A stretch of 64,000 bases of DNA from a virus. The notes under the pieces are model-generated. The model was given only the letters and a program-made list of their open reading frames with translations. It was not told the DNA's origin and searched no databases. Of this stretch, positions 36,399 to 44,886 are shown piece after piece (position 1 is the first letter of the stretch; every line of letters starts with the position of its first letter). The position numbers and the translations under genes are program-made. The stretch spans positions 99,935-163,934 of IMG/VR virus record IMGVR_UViG_3300024346_000008; one strand, 5' to 3'.

Positions 36399-38240
36399 TT
36401 AACTTTCAAGTGCCAAATTTAATGGAGTAAATCGTGCTGCAATTGCCTTATTAAAAGTACGTCCTTCGATAATACCGGTTGCTTGTCGAATAATAAATCC
36501 GTTTCCTGCGTAAAAATCTCCCGTTTCATCGCCTGAAGTATGGAACACTCGACCGCCGTCTTCTTCAACAATTCGTAAATTAACATTGGTTTCTCCAAGG
36601 CCTCCTTGATTTACTGGTAATGCAAGGAAATTTACCCCAGCCCCTGCATATGAAAAATCGTGAGAGGTAGATGTTGCCAATGACCCAAATAATTGCAATA
36701 AGTCTGGTAGATTTTGAATTACCGCACTGGTTATTGTATTTTTAGGAATATTAATTAATTGTTGAATTTTCGTTAATCCCGATGGGTTTAACGCACCAAA
36801 TAATGAATCGGGGTCGTTGACAATAAATTCCTTGATATACTCATACGATGCAGTAAAATCCATTGCTATTTTCTTACCATCGTTCACACGAAACGCCGCA
36901 ATTGCTCCTGATACAAACGACCCCGTTGGAGCTAATGTAAACATCTTATCAACAGAGGTATCTTGTGCTTTGAATAATCCCTGTGTGAACTGTACAATTC
37001 TTCCTGGCTGTGCTGATGCTAAGTCTGTTACCACCGCATCTATCAATAATCCCCCATCTTTTAACGATGCAGTATAAAGATGTGAACTTGTATCTAAATA
37101 GGATGCAGAATAACTTCCACTCAGTTGAAGTTTTCCAATCATATAATTTAATATACTTGTTTTTCGACTTGTTAGTATACTTGCATCAGCTGAACTTGTA
37201 TAGGTGGATACTCCCGTCTTATCTGGTACCACCAATATACGACTTCCTTTTGCTCGTATTCCATAATCACCAAACGTGGTATTAGAATTCAATAATGACG
37301 CATGACCGCCATCGATGCAGTATACGCCTGCCCGAGAAAAGTTGGTAAAGAACGATACCATTTGTCCATATCCGGCCCCACGTAAACAAATACCAATACC
37401 ATTAAACGCAACTTGGGTATATGCATCCACAATCATAGATTTCAATGGACTATACCCATCGAGTACAGAGTCATCAACAATCATACCGCCGGGACCATTG
37501 CCCACTGCTGGGTTTCCACTGGCAGATGCTAACGGCGCATAAAATTTATCGACGGGCGTTCGTGCCGCAGTACAATTTTGAATATAGGGTGATGTAGTAA
37601 TTGATGCACTTGGTGCAAAGGCAAAGAAGAATCCTTTGCGGGGGTCTTCTAAATTATCAATAACACATCCTTCCAATCGGAGTCCATATGCATAGGTACC
37701 ATTATTCATTAAGAATAAATTTTCACCGCTTGTACCGTCAGTGGGACGAACCACCACACTACGCAAATCGTCACCCAAAATAGATGTATATGCGGGAACG
37801 GTAATTGGCGCGGTTTCTACATAATATCCACTCTTAACCCGTATACTAACTTTACGTGGGCCATATGCTCCTGACCCAGATGCAATATATGCTGCAGCTG
37901 CTTGTGTTGCTTTTTTAATTGTTTTAAATGCGTAAAATATAGTACTACCATCGTGTCCAAAATCTGTATCCGACCCTTCTTGTGTTACGAAAAATACCGT
38001 TTCCAGTGGTCCCGCAGATGATGCTTGACTTGCGTTTTCTGCGTATGATGCGGTCAGTGCAAAATTAGTTAATGCGGCAACCAATGCATAACTGGAGGAG
38101 CTTGCGTAATCGGCAACAGTAAGATACCCACTGGCCGTCGTGGCAGTGATGGTTGCAGGAGTATCTACAACAACTTTGTAGGTATCTCCTGTATTAACAA
38201 CGACTGTAAGGTCTGGAATATCAAGTTTTATTTGACTCAT
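36399..38240 (-). CDS. Pectin-lyase-like beta-helix tail/fibre protein
   Basis: A 613-residue protein. A short N-terminal beta domain with Ser/Ala repeats (ASSSSYALVAALTNFALTAS) is followed by a right-handed beta-helix: RKVSIRVKSGYYVETAPITV, then SILGDDLRSVVVRPT, and the strongly conserved stretch GYGQMVSFFTNFSRAGVYC then GGHASLLNSNTTFGDYGIRA, known from marine T4-type phages. The C-terminus (LPVNQGGLGETNVNLRIVEE) is a separate small domain. It is probably a baseplate-linked fibre or adhesin. Depolymerase activity is possible but no catalytic residues are evident. Confidence 0.83.
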   Translation of the reverse strand: MSQIKLDIPDLTVVVNTGDTYKVVVDTPATITATTASGYLTVADYASSSSYALVAALTNFALTASYAENASQASSAGPLETVFFVTQEGSDTDFGHDGSTIFYAFKTIKKATQAAAAYIASGSGAYGPRKVSIRVKSGYYVETAPITVPAYTSILGDDLRSVVVRPTDGTSGENLFLMNNGTYAYGLRLEGCVIDNLEDPRKGFFFAFAPSASITTSPYIQNCTAARTPVDKFYAPLASASGNPAVGNGPGGMIVDDSVLDGYSPLKSMIVDAYTQVAFNGIGICLRGAGYGQMVSFFTNFSRAGVYCIDGGHASLLNSNTTFGDYGIRAKGSRILVVPDKTGVSTYTSSADASILTSRKTSILNYMIGKLQLSGSYSASYLDTSSHLYTASLKDGGLLIDAVVTDLASAQPGRIVQFTQGLFKAQDTSVDKMFTLAPTGSFVSGAIAAFRVNDGKKIAMDFTASYEYIKEFIVNDPDSLFGALNPSGLTKIQQLINIPKNTITSAVIQNLPDLLQLFGSLATSTSHDFSYAGAGVNFLALPVNQGGLGETNVNLRIVEEDGGRVFHTSGDETGDFYAGNGFIIRQATGIIEGRTFNKAIAARFTPLNLALES

Positions 38241-38241
38241 A

Positions 38242-38592
38242 TTATCTGGTCACCGTTGGACGCACTGTTAATCCTCCTTCCAGTATTCGTCGAATAACTG
38301 GGCCCGTTGAGCCACTGGTAATATTTACATCATACACATATTTACGTTGTGTTAATTGCAATGTTTGTTCGGCGTCTAATTTGATAAACAAACTACCCGA
38401 TGTATATGGAATTGCCTTTTCAAACGAAAACGTGGCAGCAACTTCATCCGTGGTGTAATTTTCCCGTAATTGGCCGGTGAATGTGTAATTCGTAATGTCT
38501 AACGGAATATTATTATCACTACGATTTTTTAATTGTAAAAGTATTTTAAATGTTTCCCCTTGACCAATTTGAAAATCGGTAATGTCTGCCAT
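38242..38592 (-). CDS. Small beta-sandwich tail protein
   Basis: A 116-residue protein: FQIGQGETFKILLQLKN, PLDITNYTFTGQLRENYT, SLFIKLDAEQTLQL, YVYDVNITSGSTGPVIRRIL and GGLTVRPTVTR. This Ig-like layout resembles small baseplate or fibre-connector proteins of myoviruses, but no specific family is certain. It opens the transcription unit that follows the tube-gene terminator. Confidence 0.72.
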   Translation of the reverse strand: MADITDFQIGQGETFKILLQLKNRSDNNIPLDITNYTFTGQLRENYTTDEVAATFSFEKAIPYTSGSLFIKLDAEQTLQLTQRKYVYDVNITSGSTGPVIRRILEGGLTVRPTVTR

Positions 38593-38620
38593 AGAATTCT
38601 CATTATAAAGACGACTCTAG

Positions 38621-38631
38621 TATAAATATCA
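38621..38631 (-). promoter_or_regulatory. Promoter-like motif opening the fibre region
   Basis: Sense TGATATTTATA, 29 nt upstream of the start at 38592 and just after the tube-gene terminator. Confidence 0.6.
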
Positions 38632-38674
38632 AAACCCACACTAATAGAGTGTTTTTATACAAATTTATATACAA

Positions 38675-38710
38675 AATCTCCACAACGTATTAAGTAACGT
38701 TGTGGAGATT
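38675..38710 (-). terminator. Strong hairpin terminator after the tail tube gene
   Basis: Perfect 14-bp stem (AATCTCCACAACGT and its complement at 38675-38688 and 38697-38710) with an 8-nt loop. On the sense strand it continues into TTTTGT. A small second hairpin (ACACT/AGTGT) lies at 38638-38652, just before the next promoter motif. Confidence 0.82.
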
Positions 38711-38732
38711 CTATACTTACCAACCCATCAAA

Positions 38733-39221
38733 TTAATAATTGAGTACGCAGTAATCGGGTTGAATTTCAAGTGTAATTTCTACTTGCGTATCTTCACTCC
38801 ACGCCATATCACCAAATGTTGCACTTGTAATTTGTGCGCCTTTGATAATCCACTCTTCAACTTTGTCACCCACTGGACCAAGAATATTGAGTGTTAAATC
38901 TTTCTTGTAAAATTCAAGATATCCATCACGACCAGTTACCGATTCGTGATGAAGACGAACCCATTCCATGACTGCTTGAGCGCCAGAAGGAACGATGGGA
39001 TCATATAACGTTAATTGCATCGTACCCCATTTACTTTTACCCTTCACATATCGTTGTAAATTGATATGATCAAGAGGTTTTGCTTCTTGGGTTAATTTGG
39101 GACGAGATACTTTATTTACAAGATATGAAGGAATTCCATCCATATAGAGGATGAAACGATTCTTCATTTTTGGTTCAAATGCTGTGAAGAACAGTTCTTG
39201 TTCTGATACTAGGTTTGCCAT
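38733..39221 (-). CDS. gp19: Tail tube protein, T4 gp19-like
   Basis: A 162-residue protein, nearly the length of T4 gp19 (163). It has FLFYMDG-type start (KNRFILYMDGIPSYLVNKVS), then PKLTQEAKPLDHINLQRYVK, WGTMQLTLYDPIVPSGAQAV, and the end SATFGDMAWSEDTQVEITLE. It polymerises as hexameric rings inside the sheath to form the DNA channel. It sits alone between a promoter-like motif and a strong terminator, consistent with high, separate expression. Confidence 0.93.
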   Translation of the reverse strand: MANLVSEQELFFTAFEPKMKNRFILYMDGIPSYLVNKVSRPKLTQEAKPLDHINLQRYVKGKSKWGTMQLTLYDPIVPSGAQAVMEWVRLHHESVTGRDGYLEFYKKDLTLNILGPVGDKVEEWIIKGAQITSATFGDMAWSEDTQVEITLEIQPDYCVLNY

Positions 39222-39247
39222 GTATAATCTCCGAAAGGATATCTAAC

Positions 39248-39258
39248 TATAAATATAA
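39248..39258 (-). promoter_or_regulatory. Promoter-like motif before the tail tube gene
   Basis: Sense TTATATTTATA, 27 nt before the start at 39221. It is followed by a ribosome site (CGGAG). Confidence 0.58.
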
Positions 39259-39276
39259 GAAGGTTGAAAATTGTGA

Positions 39277-39295
39277 GGGGAGATTTTACCTCCCC
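39277..39295 (-). terminator. Hairpin terminator after the sheath gene
   Basis: Stem GGGGAG/CTCCCC (39277-39282 and 39290-39295) with a 7-nt loop, 15 nt after the sheath stop codon. The following T-tract is weak, so termination efficiency is uncertain. Confidence 0.6.
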
Positions 39296-39309
39296 CCACG
39301 TTTCTCAAT

Positions 39310-41952
39310 TTACGCAGTTGGGAACGTTGCGCCAGTTGGGAGAACATTGAAATCAAGGACGATGAATTCTGCTGTTCTTGTGGGTTGTAGATAGAGTTGT
39401 CCATAAAGGATATTTCTATCAATCACATCAGGCGTGTTATTTGTTTCATCCATTACCACACGGAATGCGTACAATCCAGAACGTTCTTGTACACTTGCGA
39501 GGTACGGGTTCACAATGTTGAGGAAACGATTACGTGTTGCTTCAACATTCTGTTCGAACACTAAATAACGTGCCGAACTTGCAATATACTTCTTCACCGC
39601 GATTAACAAACGACGAACGTTCACACGATCAAGCGCTGATGAACGGCGTTGTAATGTCTTCTGACCCCATACACAGATACCTTGTCCTGGGAACTGTGCA
39701 ATTGGGTTAACCTTTCCTTCATATAGTGTATCACGACTTGCTTGCGGTAAGCGAACCTTGACACCGACTGCACTTGCAATGCCACCACGATTTAATCCAG
39801 CGGGTGCAAACCATTCTGCTGCAACATTGTCGTTGTAGGCATAAATTTCTGGAAGAATTACTGATGGTGGAACCCAAATTAACTTATTGGTGTTCGTATC
39901 AATAACTCGTAACCACGGATAGTATGTTGCTGCGTAATTACTATCAATTTCACCTGCCTTTGCCGTTGCTGTGGCAAGAGTTGCGGTTAATCCAGTAGTA
40001 TCCATGATGTAGAATGCATCTCCACGGTCTTCACATAATGTTAGTGCAGAATCTGCGATATATGAATGATATTCATAAATAACGCCTGGAAGTACTAATA
40101 AGTTAAAATCAAACTGGTCAGGATTACTGATTGCGTTCAATGCTTTCTTATATGATACTGAGCCTGCTGATACCGAGGTTGATAAGTTGAACCCTTGACT
40201 ATTGGTAGCAACGATGTCACCACCCATATTAATATCACGTGCGGGATTTAACCCATCAAATCCACCTTGGAATGCCACTGAGAACTTACGATAGATGAAA
40301 CTATCTTCGTCTGACAATGAGATTGCCTTTGGTACTGTACCATTCGGTACATCCACAACATTTTCAAGATTAAATGCTGTTCCAACATTTACTGATCCCG
40401 ATGGGATTGGACCAAGATAAGAATTATTGGTGTCATTTCCAGCATCAAAATTCCAACCATAATAATATTTCTTGTCAATTGATTGTGTAGTATATCCTTC
40501 GACGCCATTATCAAACCAACGACTTGTGACATAATCCGGTGCCGTTAATTGTACGGCTGGCGCAGATAATGTTGATTCATATGTGGCAAATCCAAATGGA
40601 AGCGCAGTTTCTGGAATCTGTGCGTCGGTCATTTCTACCCAAATATATTGTGAGTTATTTGGGAAGTCACCTTGATAATACATTTCACCAGTTACCGTAT
40701 CTTCGGTTGGTGCACTGTTACCAATTACCCGTGCAATATACTGTGGACTATCCGGGTCAAGATTTACATTGTCAAATTGTTCTAATACTTCCGACCGTGC
40801 ATCTGTATCATTGTATCTACGAACAAAAATTGTAAATGTACCGAAGTTATATTCAACATCTCCACTAGCCTTCATGTTTGCAAACGATACTTTAATTTCC
40901 TTATTTGCAGAATTACCATCACCTAATGTGTGAATCTTGAAAAGATCTAACTTAGTTCCACCCAACGTCTGTGATTGAATCCACGGAGTAAATGCATGCT
41001 TGTAAACCCCGTGTGTTGCACCATTGAAATTTAATGCAGTACTCGATGTTTCTGCCGACATTACAGAACTAGCTAGTCTTGCTGCATCGGTTAGCGGATA
41101 TGAAGTTACGGTGGTAAGAACACCAGTTGCACTTGAACTCACAATAAATACTGTGTTTGTTGACGAGATTGCAGTATATTGCGATAGTAACGTTGTTCCA
41201 AAGTTGATTCCTGAGCCACTGACGGTAATTTCTGTTAGTTTGGTTACATCTAACCCAGCAAGAGTTGCAGTTGGTACTACATATTTTGTAAGACTTCCTG
41301 TTGAAACTGTACTTGGTACGTCACCAGTAACCAAAGATTGAGACGCCACTGCTAATCCACCCGTAACTGCGGTAGTTAACATTGAATTTAACGCGGCTTC
41401 AGGAAAAATTGTATAAATATATGAGTTTTGTGTTGTACTCGGAGTTGACGCAAAATAGTCTTGAAATGAATTTGATTGCCCTTCTACTGAAGTTAATCCA
41501 CTTTGACTAATATTTGTTCCGCCAGATGCAGTCACTGATAAACTAAATCCAGTTGATACTCCAACCGCCGTAATATTCGTAAGGGTATTTCCAGTACTAC
41601 TAGGATGTAATACTGCATATACTTTCTTACCTGCTGAACCTGATGCGTAAAGTACTGCAGATTTTGTGGTAGCTGGGTCATATCCTGTTGTTCCCAACAC
41701 ACGAACGATTGTGGCAACGCCAGATTCACGGAGATAATTTTTTGCTGATAATCCCGTGTAATGATTGGTATCTGCTTCGCCAAATCTGGTAACATATTCC
41801 TGTTGACCACGTACTATGGTCGGTATAAACGCCGGACCTTTTGGTGTGGGTCCAATAAATGCCGCCCCGATTTCACTGATACCTTGAGTTAGGAAGCTTA
41901 AATCCTTTTCTCTGGTAAATACGCCAGGGGAAACAATTCTTTCATTTGCCAT
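39310..41952 (-). CDS. gp18: Contractile tail sheath protein, T4 gp18-like
   Basis: An 880-residue protein, longer than T4 gp18 (659). The N-terminus ANERIVSPGVFTREKDLSFL and IGAAFIGPTPKGPAFIPTIV is diagnostic of myovirus sheath proteins. The C-terminal part has VLPGVIYEYHSYIADSALTL, RGDAFYIMDTTG and YYPWLRVIDTNTNKLIWVPP, then VCVWGQKTLQ-type (GICVWGQKTLQRRSSALDRV) and YIASSARYLVFEQN, the conserved sheath core. The extra length lies in a central, Thr/Ser-rich insertion. It contracts around the tube to drive injection. Confidence 0.95.
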   Translation of the reverse strand: MANERIVSPGVFTREKDLSFLTQGISEIGAAFIGPTPKGPAFIPTIVRGQQEYVTRFGEADTNHYTGLSAKNYLRESGVATIVRVLGTTGYDPATTKSAVLYASGSAGKKVYAVLHPSSTGNTLTNITAVGVSTGFSLSVTASGGTNISQSGLTSVEGQSNSFQDYFASTPSTTQNSYIYTIFPEAALNSMLTTAVTGGLAVASQSLVTGDVPSTVSTGSLTKYVVPTATLAGLDVTKLTEITVSGSGINFGTTLLSQYTAISSTNTVFIVSSSATGVLTTVTSYPLTDAARLASSVMSAETSSTALNFNGATHGVYKHAFTPWIQSQTLGGTKLDLFKIHTLGDGNSANKEIKVSFANMKASGDVEYNFGTFTIFVRRYNDTDARSEVLEQFDNVNLDPDSPQYIARVIGNSAPTEDTVTGEMYYQGDFPNNSQYIWVEMTDAQIPETALPFGFATYESTLSAPAVQLTAPDYVTSRWFDNGVEGYTTQSIDKKYYYGWNFDAGNDTNNSYLGPIPSGSVNVGTAFNLENVVDVPNGTVPKAISLSDEDSFIYRKFSVAFQGGFDGLNPARDINMGGDIVATNSQGFNLSTSVSAGSVSYKKALNAISNPDQFDFNLLVLPGVIYEYHSYIADSALTLCEDRGDAFYIMDTTGLTATLATATAKAGEIDSNYAATYYPWLRVIDTNTNKLIWVPPSVILPEIYAYNDNVAAEWFAPAGLNRGGIASAVGVKVRLPQASRDTLYEGKVNPIAQFPGQGICVWGQKTLQRRSSALDRVNVRRLLIAVKKYIASSARYLVFEQNVEATRNRFLNIVNPYLASVQERSGLYAFRVVMDETNNTPDVIDRNILYGQLYLQPTRTAEFIVLDFNVLPTGATFPTA

Positions 41953-41975
41953 ACGAGTCCTCCAAATGGGTTATA

Positions 41976-42236
41976 TTATTCTGATACTTCCCCGGTTTCC
42001 ATATTGATGTTACCAGTTCCATATGTTTGTTGCAACTTCTCAAATAAAACCCTTTCTTTTGTTTGAAACTCTACAAATTTATCTTGTTGAGTTTTAATGT
42101 CAGAAGATACCGTATTTAATTGATTCTCTAACATAAATTTATTTAGTGTTAATTCGCCAATTGTCGTAATCACTTCAAGAAGCATTTCACGCAATTTTTG
42201 AATTTCTAATAATTCTGCGTCTGTAACTTTTTTCAT
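41976..42236 (-). CDS. Small coiled-coil protein before the sheath
   Basis: An 86-residue protein predicted as a helical coiled coil (LLEIQKLREMLLEVITTIGE, then NQLNTVSSDIKTQQDKFVEF) with a short TYGTGNINMETGEVSE tail. Strong ribosome site (ACGAGGA). It is the first gene of the sheath unit. Small coiled-coil proteins of this kind are found at this place in marine myoviruses. Role unknown, possibly tail assembly. Confidence 0.7.
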   Translation of the reverse strand: MKKVTDAELLEIQKLREMLLEVITTIGELTLNKFMLENQLNTVSSDIKTQQDKFVEFQTKERVLFEKLQQTYGTGNINMETGEVSE

Positions 42237-42312
42237 ACATTCCTCGTAAACTTATAGATTGATTATATATCATACATATATAATTTCGTGTCAAAACTTA
42301 TGTAATCTTATT

Positions 42313-42323
42313 AATAAATATCA
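42313..42323 (-). promoter_or_regulatory. Promoter-like motif before the sheath unit
   Basis: Sense TGATATTTATT, 77 nt upstream of the start at 42236. The leader is longer than usual and A+T-rich. Confidence 0.5.
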
Positions 42324-42345
42324 TTCATTATTTTCAAACTTAATA

Positions 42346-43134
42346 TTATACAAGATTTGTAACAATTTCTGTATCGAATACCACTTTCTTTGGAGAATAT
42401 TGCAATCGTGTGGTTGCCGCACGATTCCCATTTCTATCTAAGGCACTCTGTGGGAGGATATATGCTTTTACGTCAATTGAAAATTTATTACGAACCAATC
42501 TATCATTTGTCGCAGGAAGGTCCGTTAATTGTTCAAATTGGGTAATTTTTGTGATAAACTTATAGTTATTTGCTTCACCCCAATATTCATCACTTTCAAA
42601 CGAAATATTTTCCACCACCCCATTCATCTGTTCCATATATTCCGTCCATATCATTGCTTCGTAGGTAAAGTCATAATAATCTGGAATCATCGTAGTATGA
42701 TATATTTGACTTGGTGTGATTCTATTTTGTGCCGTAAATCTATCATAAATATTACGAGAATTCCATCCCGTTTTAAACGTATATTGTTGATATTTGTTCG
42801 TCGGTGATGTCATTGAATTTTTCTTCATCATAGAACGTTTTACCATAATAATTGGTAACATAATTTTTCCGTTCTTATCACGAAGGTTGCCATCTTGCTG
42901 TGCACTTTTCCATCGTTCTGGGTTTCCGTAAATAACGGGAATTTGTATCTGCTTCCCGTCTTGTGAAATTACTGGTTTAATTTTTGTTTGTAAGTATTTT
43001 AGAATAGCATTATCAATGGTATATAATCCCACTGCTACCGGCGAACTTACGCCCGGTACATGTTTATTATCATTTCCCCGATTATATCGGTTGGGTAATG
43101 TGAGATTATTTCTATCAAACGTCGGTGTACTCAT
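42346..43134 (-). CDS. gp15: Tail completion / sheath stabilisation protein, T4 gp15-like
   Basis: A 262-residue protein with QIPVIYGNPERWKSAQQDGN, KNGKIMLPIIMVKRSM, DYYDFTYEAMIWTEYMEQMN and VVENISFESDEYWG. This layout (VPxxYGxxER, LPxI, YDxxxExxIWTxYxxxMNxxxE) matches the gp15 family in distant T4-type phages. gp15 caps the tail and joins it to the neck. The length is close to T4 gp15 (272). The start overlaps the previous stop (ATGA). Confidence 0.8.
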   Translation of the reverse strand: MSTPTFDRNNLTLPNRYNRGNDNKHVPGVSSPVAVGLYTIDNAILKYLQTKIKPVISQDGKQIQIPVIYGNPERWKSAQQDGNLRDKNGKIMLPIIMVKRSMMKKNSMTSPTNKYQQYTFKTGWNSRNIYDRFTAQNRITPSQIYHTTMIPDYYDFTYEAMIWTEYMEQMNGVVENISFESDEYWGEANNYKFITKITQFEQLTDLPATNDRLVRNKFSIDVKAYILPQSALDRNGNRAATTRLQYSPKKVVFDTEIVTNLV

Positions 43135-43589
43135 GTGTGGGTTTCCTCAATATTAAGGCCACTCTTACGAGTTAAGTGTGTTTCACAAATAATATTGTGA
43201 TTATATTCAGGTCTTCCCGCAACTAGTTGAATTTCGTTCGTATTATCAATTTCATAATAGTTTTCATTATATTTGATGATATCGCCAACGTCTGGATACA
43301 CATCCACATCTTCTAATATTTTTCGTACAAATCGAAATTCTACACCAGGTTGGTTCGTATCATACCCAAATCCTTCTGCCGCAGGTTGCGTTTTCGGATA
43401 TTTTATCAATGCGTTCAAACTAATACCACGGTATCGTGGTTTCGTCAGTGATTCCCCGTAAATATTTACATTAACTACCTCATGTATTATTTTATATAAT
43501 ACAACTTCTACGTCCACCACATCCACTACGATTTCTCGATTGATGTGTTGGAAGAATAGAAAATCCCGTTCGGATACGAATCTTGGCAT
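43131..43589 (-). CDS. Neck / head-tail connector protein (gp14-like position)
   Basis: A 152-residue, beta-predicted protein: FLFFQHINREIVVDVVDVEV, LYKIIHEVVNVNIYGESLTK, PRYRGISLNALI, VEFRFVRKILEDVDVYPDVG and IIKYNENYYEIDNTNEIQLV. It is compatible with the neck proteins placed between gp13-like and gp15-like genes in marine T4-type phages, though shorter than T4 gp14 (256). The gp14 assignment is positional, and a head-completion role is the safest statement. Confidence 0.68.
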   Translation of the reverse strand: MPRFVSERDFLFFQHINREIVVDVVDVEVVLYKIIHEVVNVNIYGESLTKPRYRGISLNALIKYPKTQPAAEGFGYDTNQPGVEFRFVRKILEDVDVYPDVGDIIKYNENYYEIDNTNEIQLVAGRPEYNHNIICETHLTRKSGLNIEETHT

Positions 43590-43592
43590 ATA

Positions 43593-44759
43593 TTATAAAA
43601 TGTAGAAAGGCACTGGAATATACTTAAACATTGCTTGCATTGCTTCTGCATTTTCCATATGTTTTTTCATTTGTGCTTGGTGACCAGTTTGTTCCAAGGT
43701 TTCCCGAATTTCTTTAAGTAAATTATCTTTTTCTTGTGACGCTTCTCTACGAAGTGCATCACCATCCATGCGTATTTGTGCATCAGGTATCGGAATATTT
43801 TCATATTTAGAACGAATATTACCCAACACTTCCTTTGCTAACGCAAGTGTATAACGATATACCCAATTTCTTCCAATACTATTGATATTTTTGTACTGAA
43901 TATTGTCATATGGAATATTGGAGAAGTCGGATACCGTACTATTTTCTGACCCTGACTGTAATAATGCGTTTCCGCTTTGTTTATCATTAACCACAACATA
44001 ATCAAACCAGATAGTGGTGTCTTTGGTGAAAATTGGCGTGAATCGTATGATATTATTGGAGACAGAAAAGCTATATTGACTTTTACGAATCATATCATTG
44101 ACTTCAATTGCTTGAATACGAAGTAAATCTTCGAATGCAGGCATCATCACGAATGTTACCGGTGGAGAATATCCATCAAACCCAAACTCACTCATGAGAT
44201 TTGTTAACCCAAGACCCGTGGTTGCAAATGGGTCATAGTATCGTGCAATTGCGGGTGGCATTTGATGATATATTTTACGAATTTCAATTGCTGACCCACT
44301 TTCTTGTGGGTCTGCCCACAATTTTTTGAGGTCATACGATTGCGTATATGCAGAGGTAGCAATAAATCCTTTTTTTACAGTCACACTTCCGCCACTTTCT
44401 GCTTCCGTACCATATTGAGCAGATAATTTTACCAGTTGCGGCAGTGGTGTCGATAAAATATTTCGTTGGGTAATATTTGTCGATGTACTCATGCCCTGCA
44501 TGGACAACATATGTTCACGGGCATTAAATTGATTGACTTGGTTACTATAGGTGGTAATGGCCTCTTCCAGACACGTATACAGTTGACGATGTGTGAGTTC
44601 AACATCCACAACAGGATAACCCAACCGTCTTGCTACAAATGACGCAACTTGGGGAGCTTCCGTTTGAAACTCCGCATCATTATCATAAAATCCAAATGGT
44701 GTTAAATTATATGGATTAATTGGCGCTTCTTCAAAAATAATTGGTTCACGATTCTGCAT
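43593..44759 (-). CDS. gp13: Neck protein, gp13-like
   Basis: A 388-residue protein with LTPFGFYDNDAEFQTEAPQV, FVARRLGYPVVDVELTHRQL, YTCLEEAITTYSNQVNQFNA, FDYVVVNDKQ and WVYRYTLALAKEVLGNIRSK, then MDGDALRREASQEKDNLLKE. The N-terminal layout matches gp13-type neck proteins of T4-like marine phages, which seal the filled head. It is longer than T4 gp13 (309) and has an extra hydrophobic C-terminus. Confidence 0.75.
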   Translation of the reverse strand: MQNREPIIFEEAPINPYNLTPFGFYDNDAEFQTEAPQVASFVARRLGYPVVDVELTHRQLYTCLEEAITTYSNQVNQFNAREHMLSMQGMSTSTNITQRNILSTPLPQLVKLSAQYGTEAESGGSVTVKKGFIATSAYTQSYDLKKLWADPQESGSAIEIRKIYHQMPPAIARYYDPFATTGLGLTNLMSEFGFDGYSPPVTFVMMPAFEDLLRIQAIEVNDMIRKSQYSFSVSNNIIRFTPIFTKDTTIWFDYVVVNDKQSGNALLQSGSENSTVSDFSNIPYDNIQYKNINSIGRNWVYRYTLALAKEVLGNIRSKYENIPIPDAQIRMDGDALRREASQEKDNLLKEIRETLEQTGHQAQMKKHMENAEAMQAMFKYIPVPFYIL

Positions 44760-44785
44760 ACAAGCCCTCTATTAGAGTCATATAC

Positions 44786-44796
44786 TATAAATATCA
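44786..44796 (-). promoter_or_regulatory. Promoter-like motif before the neck genes
   Basis: Sense TGATATTTATA, 27 nt before the start at 44759 and about 35 nt after the capsid terminator. Confidence 0.6.
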
Positions 44797-44829
44797 AAAT
44801 AGTTTATATAACCATAACTTTATAACAAT

Positions 44830-44857
44830 AAAAAGGGGTGACCTTTCGGCCACCCCC
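44830..44857 (-). terminator. Rho-independent terminator after the major capsid gene
   Basis: GC-rich hairpin (sense GGGGTGGCC, GAAA tetraloop, GGTCACCCC) followed by TTTTTAT, 30 nt after the capsid stop codon. It is a textbook terminator. Confidence 0.92.
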
Positions 44858-44886
44858 AATTATCACTATTGTTACCAAGTTACATC

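Noticed and set aside
36399-38240. Call of the beta-helix protein as a polysaccharide depolymerase
   Set aside because: The fold supports it, but beta-helices are also purely structural in fibres and I could not identify catalytic residues.
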